This document shows positions 25,501 through 34,700 of a DNA stretch of 64,000 nt, piece by piece. Within the stretch, counting starts at the first letter, position 1. The number at the start of each line of letters is the position of its first letter. The position numbers were made by a program, and so were the translations under genes. Below the pieces are notes generated by a model. It had not been told where the DNA came from. It was given only the letters and a program-made list of their open reading frames with translations, and made no database searches. This DNA is from Cyclobacteriaceae bacterium (GTDB lineage: Bacteria; Bacteroidota; Bacteroidia; Cytophagales; Cyclobacteriaceae), in assembly GCA_016786495.1 (NCBI GenBank), contig JAEUUJ010000019.1, positions 1 to 64,000 of the forward strand, read 5' to 3'.

Positions 25501-28399
25501 GTACTACCAGTGGTTGTGCACTGATAATGGAACGGGTATCCGGGGGACCCACATCACCTGATGTTCCACCCGCCAGCTTAAACGTTGAAGCAACGTTTAC
25601 TGTTTTCCGAAGGATCAGGTTCCACAACGGAGCTTTTGACGTGATCACATAGTTGTTAGATGTATTGTCCATTTCGAGCGTCACGGTTCCACCGGTGACG
25701 CTGATATTTTGTGGATCCGAGTTGATAAAAAATATTCCGCGATCCGCAGTGCCCGATGCTCTGCGCACGGTTAGGGTTCCTCCGCTCATCCGAAATACGT
25801 TACCACCGTAGGTCATGCTAAACGTGTAGTAGTTGCCATTGATACCGGCAGTTCCGTTTACGACAACTGTTCCTCCCGTCTGGATGTACCCTCCAATGTT
25901 GGAAGTTCCTAAAACGGATGTTCTGATCTGGTTCGTTGTAACACTTCCGCCCTCAACCTCCAGCGTGCCGTTTACGCGCAGTGTAAAACCACTTGAAACA
26001 AGAGAGTTAAAAGTTCCGGCACTGACTTTCGCTTTTCCGTAAACCACCACCGCGTTACCACCGCTTGGCATGAGCACGAAACCTCCGTTTACCCACAGGG
26101 TAGCGCCTTCTGAAATGTTATAATTTGATGTTCCGAGCTGATTAACTTCCACATTGGCTCCGATTTCAACTGTTCCCCGCACAAGTCCCAGGGCGTTCAA
26201 GTTGTTGGTCAATTGCGCCACAGAACCGTGTCCTTCGTTGGCGTATCCCCAAAGGTTAAAGTTGGCAACGCTATTAGCTGTGATGCGCAACTTGTAGGTG
26301 TCGTCCGATCCTTTGTCAATTTTGATCCGCCAGAATTTGGAGAAACCATTACAAACCAATTCCTGATTTTCCACCCCGCTGGTAAAGTTTGCATTAACGG
26401 CACCGTTCGTGGGTGTTGCAGTCGTGAAGTTTGCGGCCGTGTAGTTGGTCAGCGCGAGCGTTCCTCCATTGTTGGTAAGATCGCCCAGTAAGTTAAATTC
26501 ATGAACACCACCGGCAGCTCCCACGGTGATACTTGCACCCGATTCAATTGTTACATCGCCATTAACCGTGAGGGTTCGGTTGGTCGTTGATGCGGCATTA
26601 TTGAATTGGAATGTTCCGGTTTCAACCCGCATGTTACCATTCACGGTGAAGTTCGACATCAGGAAGCAGCTTGTGGTGCCACCGGTTAATTTGATTTCGA
26701 GATTATTGTAAATCCGGTCCTGATTCAGTGTTACGTTTGCAGCACCGAAGTACTCAACCGTTCCACCGTTTATTGGATCGGCAAAGTTGGTTGTCGTTCC
26801 GGAAGGGAAGTTATCGTTACCACCTGATCCGGATACGCGTACGCGTCCGTTACCGTCAATCACGTTAAAGTTGTGACCCGAAGTGGCAGCGACATTTAAC
26901 GTACCATCTACCCGGATGCCGGCCAGGGTTACGTTATTAATGTTCATGGTCACCGTGCGACCGTTAGTGATTACTACGTTGTCACTGGCTTGTGGAATCT
27001 CGTTGGCCGGATTCGTTAACAACGGAACTACACCTCCGTCAAGCGTCCACACATCTGGGTTATTCCAGTTACCGGATTGATACGAGTACCAGGTACGGAT
27101 GTTGATACCCGCTACCGGGCTCGCAGCAGCATCGATCGTTCCTAATGTATAGGCACCATCACCGGCTGCATTGGTAATGCGGAACGTGATCCGGTCGCCA
27201 TTGATAAACTTGTTGGCGCTTGCTACACCGGTATTGATCCATTGTGAACCGTTCCACTTCAGTAATACATAGTTGTCTTTGTTAACGGGAGAACCACCGC
27301 CTATTCCTTCTCCGAGATCAAAAGTTGCGTCTACGGTAAGGTTGTTGGTGAAGTCGATGAACCAGCTGCGGTTCCAGCGTTGTTGAACCCCCGCACCCAA
27401 ACTTGTTGCCACCGCCGAGTTAGGAAGGTTGTTGTGTCCGGCAAACGCGAACGTGTTTGTTGATGTGTAGGTATTACCGGTAAGAATAAATCCGGCTGAG
27501 TTAGCCTCGTTATGGGTTACGCCATTCAAACGGCCTACACCAATAACACGATAATCGTACTCCCCGTTAGGGCCGGTTGAACCAACGTAGTTGATGTTTG
27601 ATAGGGCGAGATTGTATTTTGCCGCAATGTAGTTGTTCACGATACGCACCTGCATCGCGTTTAGTTTGCGATCGTATATGATTACTTCGGCAATGTCTCC
27701 TGCGAATGCTTCCAGTGGGTCATAGCTTCCGTTAAGCAAGTCCTGATCGTTTCCCAGTGCGAGGGTACCACCCGATTGAATGCTCTGACCGATTTTGAAG
27801 CCGGTGATATTGCGGTAGGATCCTCCGGATTCGTTACCGTTGATGTAGTAGTCCAGAACACCATCCACATTTTCCCACGATGTTACAACCGAGCGGAAGG
27901 TGTTGTTATTGGTGGCGATGGCTGTTTGATCGAAAGCAGCATCAATCAGGTATGTCCGGAGAGCATCGCTGTTACGTAACAGGTATTCGTCAGGCTTGGC
28001 ATCGGAGGCTGCATAAGAAACCAGTGCATCTCCGGAATCACTCGTCCGATACACGATCACAACCGTATAGGCCGATTGCGGCATGTCGGTGAAAGAATTT
28101 CGTACGATCCGGTTATCCGCCTTTGAAAAGCGAGCATAACCCAAACCGTTTAAAGGGGTTGTATTCTCAAACTGCGGGCTAACCGGTGCAGTGGTAGAGA
28201 GATTGTTGGCGTTACCGGAAAGATCAGGCCAGGCCAAAATATCGTTGCCGTCACTCAAGCTGAGCGTGGTCGCATCAAGCCAGAGTACGTTGCGGGGTTG
28301 TCCGACCCCCAGCGTGTTACCAACACCACCCGGCCCCGTTTGCCCGAAAGCAGCAAGACAAAGAATCGTAAATAAGAAAGAAAGTAGAGATATTTTCAT
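19589..28399 (-). CDS. Giant secreted surface protein with LamG-like domain and T9SS sorting domain
   Basis: A 2936-aa protein with signal peptide MKISLLSFLFTILCLAAFGQ. Residues about 30-265 form a concanavalin/LamG-like domain (VLWLDATTLSLSDGNDILAW). The bulk is parallel beta-helix-like repeat sequence, rich in Gly, Asn, Thr and Ser, with phrases such as 'GNVTITNGVIDLFS' and 'IQTGGTVVVNG'. A '(Y/F)P(I/V)G' module recurs three times, near residues 1200 (YPIGTNANASLRYTP), 2125 (FPVGQARYTPV) and 2615 (FPIGK), suggesting internal duplication. The end holds an 'NPLPVELTSF' linker domain and a type A T9SS sorting domain (YPNPVDLTRN to a final KLLVK). It is likely exported through the type IX system and anchored or released at the cell surface; ligand unknown. 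Confidence 0.88.
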   Translation of the reverse strand: MKISLLSFLFTILCLAAFGQTGPGGVGNTLGVGQPRNVLWLDATTLSLSDGNDILAWPDLSGNANNLSTTAPVSPQFENTTPLNGLGYARFSKADNRIVRNSFTDMPQSAYTVVIVYRTSDSGDALVSYAASDAKPDEYLLRNSDALRTYLIDAAFDQTAIATNNNTFRSVVTSWENVDGVLDYYINGNESGGSYRNITGFKIGQSIQSGGTLALGNDQDLLNGSYDPLEAFAGDIAEVIIYDRKLNAMQVRIVNNYIAAKYNLALSNINYVGSTGPNGEYDYRVIGVGRLNGVTHNEANSAGFILTGNTYTSTNTFAFAGHNNLPNSAVATSLGAGVQQRWNRSWFIDFTNNLTVDATFDLGEGIGGGSPVNKDNYVLLKWNGSQWINTGVASANKFINGDRITFRITNAAGDGAYTLGTIDAAASPVAGINIRTWYSYQSGNWNNPDVWTLDGGVVPLLTNPANEIPQASDNVVITNGRTVTMNINNVTLAGIRVDGTLNVAATSGHNFNVIDGNGRVRVSGSGGNDNFPSGTTTNFADPINGGTVEYFGAANVTLNQDRIYNNLEIKLTGGTTSCFLMSNFTVNGNMRVETGTFQFNNAASTTNRTLTVNGDVTIESGASITVGAAGGVHEFNLLGDLTNNGGTLALTNYTAANFTTATPTNGAVNANFTSGVENQELVCNGFSKFWRIKIDKGSDDTYKLRITANSVANFNLWGYANEGHGSVAQLTNNLNALGLVRGTVEIGANVEVNQLGTSNYNISEGATLWVNGGFVLMPSGGNAVVVYGKAKVSAGTFNSLVSSGFTLRVNGTLEVEGGSVTTNQIRTSVLGTSNIGGYIQTGGTVVVNGTAGINGNYYTFSMTYGGNVFRMSGGTLTVRRASGTADRGIFFINSDPQNISVTGGTVTLEMDNTSNNYVITSKAPLWNLILRKTVNVASTFKLAGGTSGDVGPPDTRSIISAQPLVVLNSLTIDNAPFAATLDAQGVDVELGKDFFINSGATYTTGTNTTRFTGSANGILNLGGSARTFNNFYFEKTTTAASLDVQNGVTAPAASVVMNGTFSAIRGTLSYGAFVLSAKGNVVNNSTVGILANAGKVILNGTVAQTISSNNGTFFNLELDNTAGINLTTGTLNVSRVLTMTNGVFNIGINKLVMLGANASISGSGFGTTKMIQTAGLGSDGGLEVYFNAAGAKTYPIGTNANASLRYTPAVVQIVSFTDDGYIQVNPADEILATTNSGGGADILSYYWRVRSRDFAAAPTVAYNFNYADSDVGGTEANYVPGRVLDSTPFTRASDGATNDVNTTTNIIFFNGASTAGTFPGSGFALVAASYTAGATGRFTGAPTIYYSRSTGATGFPGLRWDQASSWSTVSHTGAAAASFPQAGDVAIIGSGNTGANNHHAIDVNSATAQAAQVVFAAVPVGTFQPRLTIQENQGVNFGRVSGPGTVMVRATNTQVPTIVGDFGDFANEVTSLYDYLSEAGSLVVLPTNPSVFPNLRFEGGTASFGRSATIPTDIIVRRNLLINQQANFRVGGNVTVGGNLIFSDNTPGRLEFSTTGSNYSVAVTGDLIMNAVGSGQNEIAVLNTTPSTLTHRLSIGGNVTITNGVIDLFSANGAADNNVVLEFTGATTNTFTNAGAGAVDLYRIEMNKGTSTASTMTISSNFTLNGPTNAATKALQLRNGLLILDNSGISFNLTTGNGDFSIPSTAGLEIRQGQVNVSGANTGILLDGLLRVAGGIVNMDDAVNGGNNYIEYSASGSAQLEISSGGLIVGSQIRRGLTSTAGILKYIQTGGSVTVAKNAASQTNRGVFEIVNTNSRFTYTGGSLTIVQGINSAFVPSILIEPTTYSFPVTQVLTIGNANTPNSLSAKNIGIKTNQVFGALTIDNTSSNDPIVKLYTQPLILGGVLTINNGATFNAQGFDVTLRNNFVNNGVYTASGNKTILNPTGASIRSVSGNGVFDIYKLDKTGTAQTTLSTSLIVNNELRVLAGTIATGTNYLVAKQNVVFDATMTSTSGLGLVFEGTAKQTLSRSDNLSTSALSIVTIRNSSGVEIPDGQGYKFSISNQLRLENGVFDVGGNLLLLTNTALITPVNPFSVGNMIRTNSSFSDSGVRKVFPANYTVDFVFPVGQARYTPVTFNFGSPGKTTGAVAPTITIRTAEEAHPSIVEDSEAPDPEIVDIDNVLQYYYTIDADNISTSFSADAVMVYDAAYVEVTTPYTEANYITASILTDNNPTEAINKSSGVINTPAKTLTFSFSGVTDDLVSGDYFAGVDSAIPDNVPVYQTIASGDITDPTIFSPQPAGIPNGAIVVVNNGHELDFNVNSVRLYKTVIQNGSTLDVDQTYGHRLGIVSGTGTLKISSNTTSAVLPAGFFDDFFGCSGGSLEYSGTGLYDILGGITEVRNLTLSGGGDRLLANNDLHVCNDLVINGPSMFNSNNRAILIDRDFNLITGTFNKSNGNRTLTVGRDLNVTGGTFVSVSGGDRIITRDLFISSGTFNVGSGGNLILKGSLIMTGGTFNGGSGTVKMLLNGTTTQLINGNFTGASQIHRLELDNTFGLNLSGNVDINNELLLTNGMINPGATTFKLNASATVTPANGRPNSFVNGRLYKVMNSGASFSFPIGKVNRWRYAKVNNVSAGGLTWYAEYFIGNARLLEPGVTNQLSSDPSVIIVSGGEYWKVADNTAPADANAQVGLSWGIESDVSSNTSNRESLKVVVWNTTTSLWDNFGGINFLAGHTQGQGDFTSATNVSFSEKIITLGSTNLANPLPVELTSFTASMTDFNTVLLKWHTASETNNDRFEIERSQNGKDFEYLGEVKGAGTSTKPHDYSIIDENPMTGVSYYRLKQVDFDGTSSYSEIRRVENTGTGSIVEPFVAYPNPVDLTRNSVVNFNRTVNVTIYNNLNKPVRQYKQVDSFDATGLPNGMYIIRTSRGEAFKLLVK

Positions 28400-28751
28400 G
28401 TACAGAACGTTAATTCGGGTTGTTAGAATTTTATAAGTAATTGCGTTAAAACATTGGTTTTTTACTATCAGCGCGAATGCTTCAGGAGTCTTTTTAGCTT
28501 ATAAATCCTAAAAAATTGCTCCTATGCCCGCAGATCCCAGTCTTGGAGAAGCTAATTGGCTGTTTCATAGTGATTTACAGAGAAACAAAAACTCTAAGTT
28601 AGAGATATTTGCTGGTCTTTACAGCCTATTTAATTCATAAAATGTGCGGATAGTAACAGGGCTCCACGAGATTTCGCGGAGCCCTGATTTAGAAATTCTC
28701 CCTGACGGAATCAGGGGTTATGGCACTTTTTTCTAACTACCTGATAATCAT
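28400..28751 (-). other. Spacer between the two giant T9SS genes, with hairpins
   Basis: 352 bases with no credible gene. A strong hairpin at 28657-28686 (CAGGGCTCC pairing with GGAGCCCTG) lies 66 bases past the upstream gene's stop codon but has no U-run. A second, weaker stem (CTCTAA/TTAGAG, 28592-28604) is followed by a T-rich run on the minus strand and may complete termination. The part nearest 28400 should hold the promoter of the 2936-aa protein, but I cannot identify a clear -7 element. Confidence 0.5.
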
Positions 28752-31700
28752 CTATTTGATTACAATACGGAAGATTTCACCGGCCTGGTTACGCACAATG
28801 TAGATTCCAGCGCCAAGGCCTTCCGTACTAAATCCTTCAGCGTCTGAGTATTCACGAACAATCTGGTTCATGCTGTTAAAGATTTTCACGGTTTGCCTAA
28901 CAGGCCTGTCAGTCGATCCGAAGGAGGCGTACGACCCGCTGCTTACCGGGTTCGGCCCCACCCGCAGTTTTCCACGATTTACTTCTGCGTCTCCAAAGTC
29001 GAGCGAAACGATGTTTGAGTATTCGAACTCACCATTGAAGTCGATTTGTTTAAGCCGGTAGTAAACCAACGACAGGATCGGTGCTGTATCTTCAAAGCGG
29101 TAGTCATTTTCTTTGTTGGTTGTTCCGGCCCCGTCAACGCTTCCCAGTGTTGTAAAATCAATTCCGTTTTCGGAACGCTGAACGTCAAAACGATCATTGT
29201 TTAGTTCCGATGCTGTACGCCATTCGAGTAAGCCGGTGCCTGAGTTCGTAACCGATGCTCTGAACCAGGTGAGTTCAACCGGTAACGGGTTGGCCAGGGA
29301 AGAAGAAGCAAGTGTAAACTGTGAGTTAAATGCGGTAACTGCTGCACTCGTTACGATGGTTCCGTTTGTAGCCGTTCCGGTTGTACCACCGTTGCCGAGG
29401 TTAACCCAACTGGTTCCATTCCAGCGTGTCACCCGCACCGTTGGCGGATCGGTGATATAGCCGGCAACACACGCGGCTTCCTGCCAGCTTAACGTTACCA
29501 GCACATTGGAAGATGCACCTGAGTTTCGATCAATTTGCCAGTACTCGCACTTGGTGATGGAAATGAATGAAGGATCACCATTTGATCCAAGGCCGTGATC
29601 GGCATTAAAATATTGTGCGGTGAAGAAGTGCGCAGTGTTCGTTGGCGCTGAAATGGCAGCCGGACGATAAAAGGTATTATCACCGATTGGGAAGGTGAAT
29701 GCATCGTTACCGGTTTTGCGAACCGGGCCATCCACGAAACTTGCGTTACTTGCGCCTGCTGCGGTTGCGTTATCAGCAAAATCAAGATAGTTAGTTGATG
29801 TTGTGTTTAAAATCCCGGAAGTAAAAGTAGCCAAGCCGCTGACGCGTGCATCAGTATTGAGCGTAACAGTGCCCGATGGCTTATTCATGGTCAATTTGGC
29901 AAAGACAGGGGAAGCTGTTCCAGTCTTATTTATAGTCTGGTTAGCCGTTCCTGTAAACGTAGCGCCTCCAAAGCTCGCGCCGAAAACGATAGGTGTTGAG
30001 CTGTTTACGGTCAAGTCGCCACGGAAGTTAGTGTTAACGTTGTAAGCAGGTTGAATTGTACCGGATAACTGATTGAAGATAACATTTCCTCTAAAGTCGT
30101 CTACATTGGCGCTTGCCAGTCTGAATACACCCGTGCCTGTGTTGGCAATTGTTGTAGTGCCCGAACTGAAGACGTTATTACCATTGCTTGCATCTGTAGT
30201 TGAGCCCGTTTTGGTAATGGTGTTCGCTGTACCATTAAATGTTGTTCCATCCAGAAAAACAGACGGAGCAGAGGCAACGAAATTTCCATTCCAGGTTGTT
30301 GCAGGGCCGAGTCTCAGCCCAGCTGAGCCTGTCAGCGTAATATTTTGAGCTGTTGTACCCAGTTGCGTGAATCTCGGAAGCCGGAGCTCACCCGCCGTAA
30401 AACCAGTCCCGCCGGTTGAAATAGTTTTTCCGCTGGCGAACGTAGTTGCTCCAAATCCACTGTCGTTGAAATAAATACCGTTTCCGCTGGTGCTGTTCAC
30501 CAGAATATTCCCGTTGAACGTACTCGCGCCAACATAGTCCATGCGAATAGTTGATGAACCGGCATTAATAAGTGTCAGGTCACCGTTGTATGTGCTTCCG
30601 CTGCCTAATTCAAACAGCATATAGTTGGAGCCATTATTAATGATCGATGTAGGACCATTAAACGTATTGCCTCCACTGGTTCGGTAAAAACCCGTACCGC
30701 TTAGGCGAAGGGTTGTGGTAGACTGGAATGTCATGTTACCGTTACCGGAGTTATCCGTAGCGCCCGTTTTTTCAATCAGTGCCGGTCCATTGAATGTACC
30801 GCCATTCAGGTAAACCTGCGGTGCCCGGAAATCTGAACTTCCCGAAAATGCAATGCCCGGTCCAATGATTAGCGCAGAAGTTCCAGTCATCAGCAATGTC
30901 TGCGGGGTCGTAGCGTCTGCCTGTGTGAACCGTCTTATGCGAAGATCTCCTGTTGTAAAACCAAGTCCGCCCACGGCAATGGATTTTCCCGCCGCTAAGG
31001 TTGCTGTACCGCCACCGCTTTCGCTGAAATAGATACCTCCGCCAAATGTGGAGTTAACAAAGATATTTCCATTGAAAACTGTTCCGGGAACATTGTCTGC
31101 CATTCGGATGGTTGAGGTTCCGGTGTTACTCAGAATGAGGTCACCCGAACCGAATGTGTCCAAAGAGTTCACGGCAAATCGGAAATAGCCGGTGCCGGAG
31201 TTAGCAATTGTAGTAGTAGAACCCAGGAATAGATTCCCCCCGTTACTGTCGTTATTGGTGGCTCCTGTTTTTTCGAGATACGTAATGCCGTTGTAGGTAG
31301 CTCCATCCAATGCAATTTGCGGTGAACGAAAGTCTAATGTTCCATTGAAGGTGGAAGCTGGCCCGATGCGCAATAGTGCTGTCCCCGTCAATACAAGTGT
31401 TTGAGCTGCACTTCCGATCTGCGTTAATCTCTTCAGTCTTAACTCCCCACTGCTGAATCCTAACCCACCGGTAAGAAGTGACGCTCCGGTTCCCAGTGTT
31501 GCAGAGGCCGTTGTATTGTTGCCGATATAAATACCCGCACTTCCGAGCGTAGAGTTAAACGTAATATTTCCGTTGAATTGATTGCCGGTAACATTGTTTG
31601 CCAGATAGATGACGTTCGATCCGGTGTTAGTGGCGGTTAAGTCACTTTGAAAAATATCCGGGGCATTCAATGCCATAGCGAGGTAGCCACTGCCGGAATG

Positions 31701-34700
31701 AACCAATGTTGCACTACCAACAAACGTATTTCCTCCATTGCTGTAATTGTCCGTTGCACCTTTTTTCTCGAGGTACGATGTTCCGCTGAACGTTGTTCCG
31801 TTCAAATAAAGTTGCGGAGAGCGGAAATCGACATTGCCTCCAAACGATGAGGATGGCCCGAGCGTTAGAATTGCAATCCCTCCAATATTCAGGGCCTGCG
31901 GGGTGGGTCCTACCTGAGTGAAACGAATAAGCCGGATATCACCGGTTATAAATCCTGAACTTCCTACGGCTATTGTTCTTCCTGCTGCTAAGGTTGATGT
32001 ACCGTTGACATTGTTTCCAAAATAGATTCCTCCTCCGGAAGTTGAATTTAACTCAATGTTTCCGTTGAACTGGTTTCCGGCAGCGTTATCTGCCAGGCGT
32101 ATTGTGGAAGAGCTGTTATTTTGCAGAATTAATAGTGCGTTGAATATATCCGGGTTAGTAGAACTTGTTAGCAAATAAGAGCTTCCGGAATTGACAAGCG
32201 TTGCAGTTTGATTGAATGTGTTGCCTCCGGTTCCATCGTCATTGTTGGCTGCCGTTTTTTCAAGATAGGCTGTCCCGTTGTATCGGGTACCGTTCAGAAA
32301 TATCCTGGGAGAAGTAAACGTAACATTTCCGTTGAATTCGGAAGTTGGTCCGAGCAACAACTGTGTTGTTGATCCGGTCAGTGTTAGCGTTTGCGCTGAA
32401 CTGCCGGTTTGGGTAAACCTTTTCAGACCAAGTTCGCCGGTCGAGAATCCTGAACCGCCTGTCGTAATGGTTTTGTTGGTTCCTGCGTTGAATGTGGAAG
32501 CTCCGGTTGCACTGTTGCTGAAACGTATCCCTGATGCGCTGCCTGTATTGTTCAAAATAATGTTTCCGTTGAACTCATTTCCTGCAACCGCATGGGCGAG
32601 GTAAATAAAATTACTTCCCGAGTTGGTCACCGTTAAGTCTCCATTGAAAATGTCAGGAAAGTTATTGGCAGTCAATAAATATCCGCTACCAGAGTTTACC
32701 AGCGTTGTGGTACCGTTAAAAATGTTTCCACCTTGTCCGGCATCGTCAACGTTGTTATTTTTTTCGAGGTAAGTTGTGCCATTATAGGTTGCTCCGTTTA
32801 ACAGTAAGCGTGGAGAAATGAACGTAACGCTTCCATCAAAAGACGAGGCTGGCCCTATTCTCAGAAATGTGCCGGCTGTTGTTAAGGTAAGTGTCTGCGG
32901 AATTGCACCTACCTGGGTGAACCGAAACAAGCTTAGTTGACCACTGCTATATCCTGAAGATGAAATGCTGCCCGTCAGGGTCGAAGAAGCTGTGGCATTG
33001 TTGTTAAACACCATGCCCGAAGACCCACCCGTGTTTGCTACTGATATGTTGTCGTTATAAGTAGAAATCCCATTTTCGCCCATGTAAATGAACGTAGAGG
33101 TATGTGAGTTGGTAATATTAATTGCTACCGGGCCTCCATATAACGCGGTTGAACCGGAACCGTTCAGAAAACGACAATTACTTTGAAGTGAGCCTGCGTT
33201 GTTAAGCGTTAGTGCACCAGTGAACGTCACAAACGTGTTAGCGCCTTCTGCCATGAAGAATGACCAGGCATCGGTACCGCTTGACTTATTGGAATTCAGC
33301 GTAAGCGAGTTGAACGTGGTTGTCTGGGTATTGTGCGAGTACGCAAAATAGAAGCGTCCGCCACCCGTGTTGTTAAATGTAGTGGGTGAAAGGAACTGAT
33401 CACGGGTTCCATTCGACAGGTAAATTGTGTTTGGGCTGCTGTTCGTGATCGTTGTTACTCCTGTAAATATGTTGCCGCCTGAGCTCGCATCATCCGTAAC
33501 TCCAGTCTTTTCAAACGTACCAGTTCCGCCAAACGTACAGCCGTTTAATAACAATCGGGGTGAAATAAACGTGACGTTGCCATCGAATTGCGAGGCCGGT
33601 CCCACAATAAGCAAAGTTGTTCCGATTGGACTAAGCAACTGTGCTGTGCTTCCTGTTTGTGTAAAACGCAGCAAGCTTAGTGTTCCTGATGTAAATCCGC
33701 CCGCACCAATGGTTATTGTACGGCCTGCTGCCAGGGTAGAGCTGCTGGATGCTCCAGTATTAAAGAAAACGCCATTAGCTCCGCCCGAATTTGATACCTG
33801 AATATTTTGATTGAAGGTCGAGACACCGTTGGTACCCATGTTTTGTTGGGTAGCGGCATTGGTATTAGTGACAATAACATCGACGTCACCATTGTAAATT
33901 GCGCTTGATCCCGTTCCATTAAGAAACCGTGTGTCGCTTTCAAACGTGCCGCTGTTCTGGATCGTCAGTGTTCCGCCAAACGTAACGGCTGTGTTTGTCC
34001 CCTCACAAAATAAGATTCCCCAATTGTCTACGGCTCCGGATTTATTAATGTTAAATAATACGGAAGACGCAAATGTTGTAGTTTGTCCGCCATGGTTCTG
34101 GGCAAACTGAAAGCGACCACTTCCGGTGACATTAAACGTTGTTGCAGCGTTAAACTGGTCAGCATTTGTGTTTCCGGTTAACAGGTATCCGGAACCTGAA
34201 TTCGTAATCGTAGTAACGCCCTGAAAAATATTCCCCCCGTTTCCACCATCATCGCCTGCACCACTCTTGGTCAGTGTGGCAGTTCCCCCGTATGAACAGC
34301 CGTTCATAAAAAGCCGTGGAGAAGAAAAATTTACATCCCCGCCAAATTGTGAATTGGGGCCAACAGTTAGTGCAGCAGTTCCCGTAAGAGAAAGGGTCTG
34401 GTTAGTAACACTGGTTTGAACAAACCGAAGAAGGCTCAGGCTTCCCGATGAAAAGCCGCCTGCCCCGACCGTTATCGTCTTGCCGGCTGCAAGGGTAGAT
34501 GAAGCTGATGCATTATTGCTGAAAATCACTCCATTTGCTCCCCCGCTATTCGTCAGCACGATATTCTCCGCGTAGGATGCAATTCCGTTAACACCCATGG
34601 TTACAATTGTCGATGGATGTGCATTGGTGATATTTATCGTAACCGGGCCGTTAAATGCTCCTACCGAGCCCGTTCCATTCAGGAAACGATGATCGCTTCG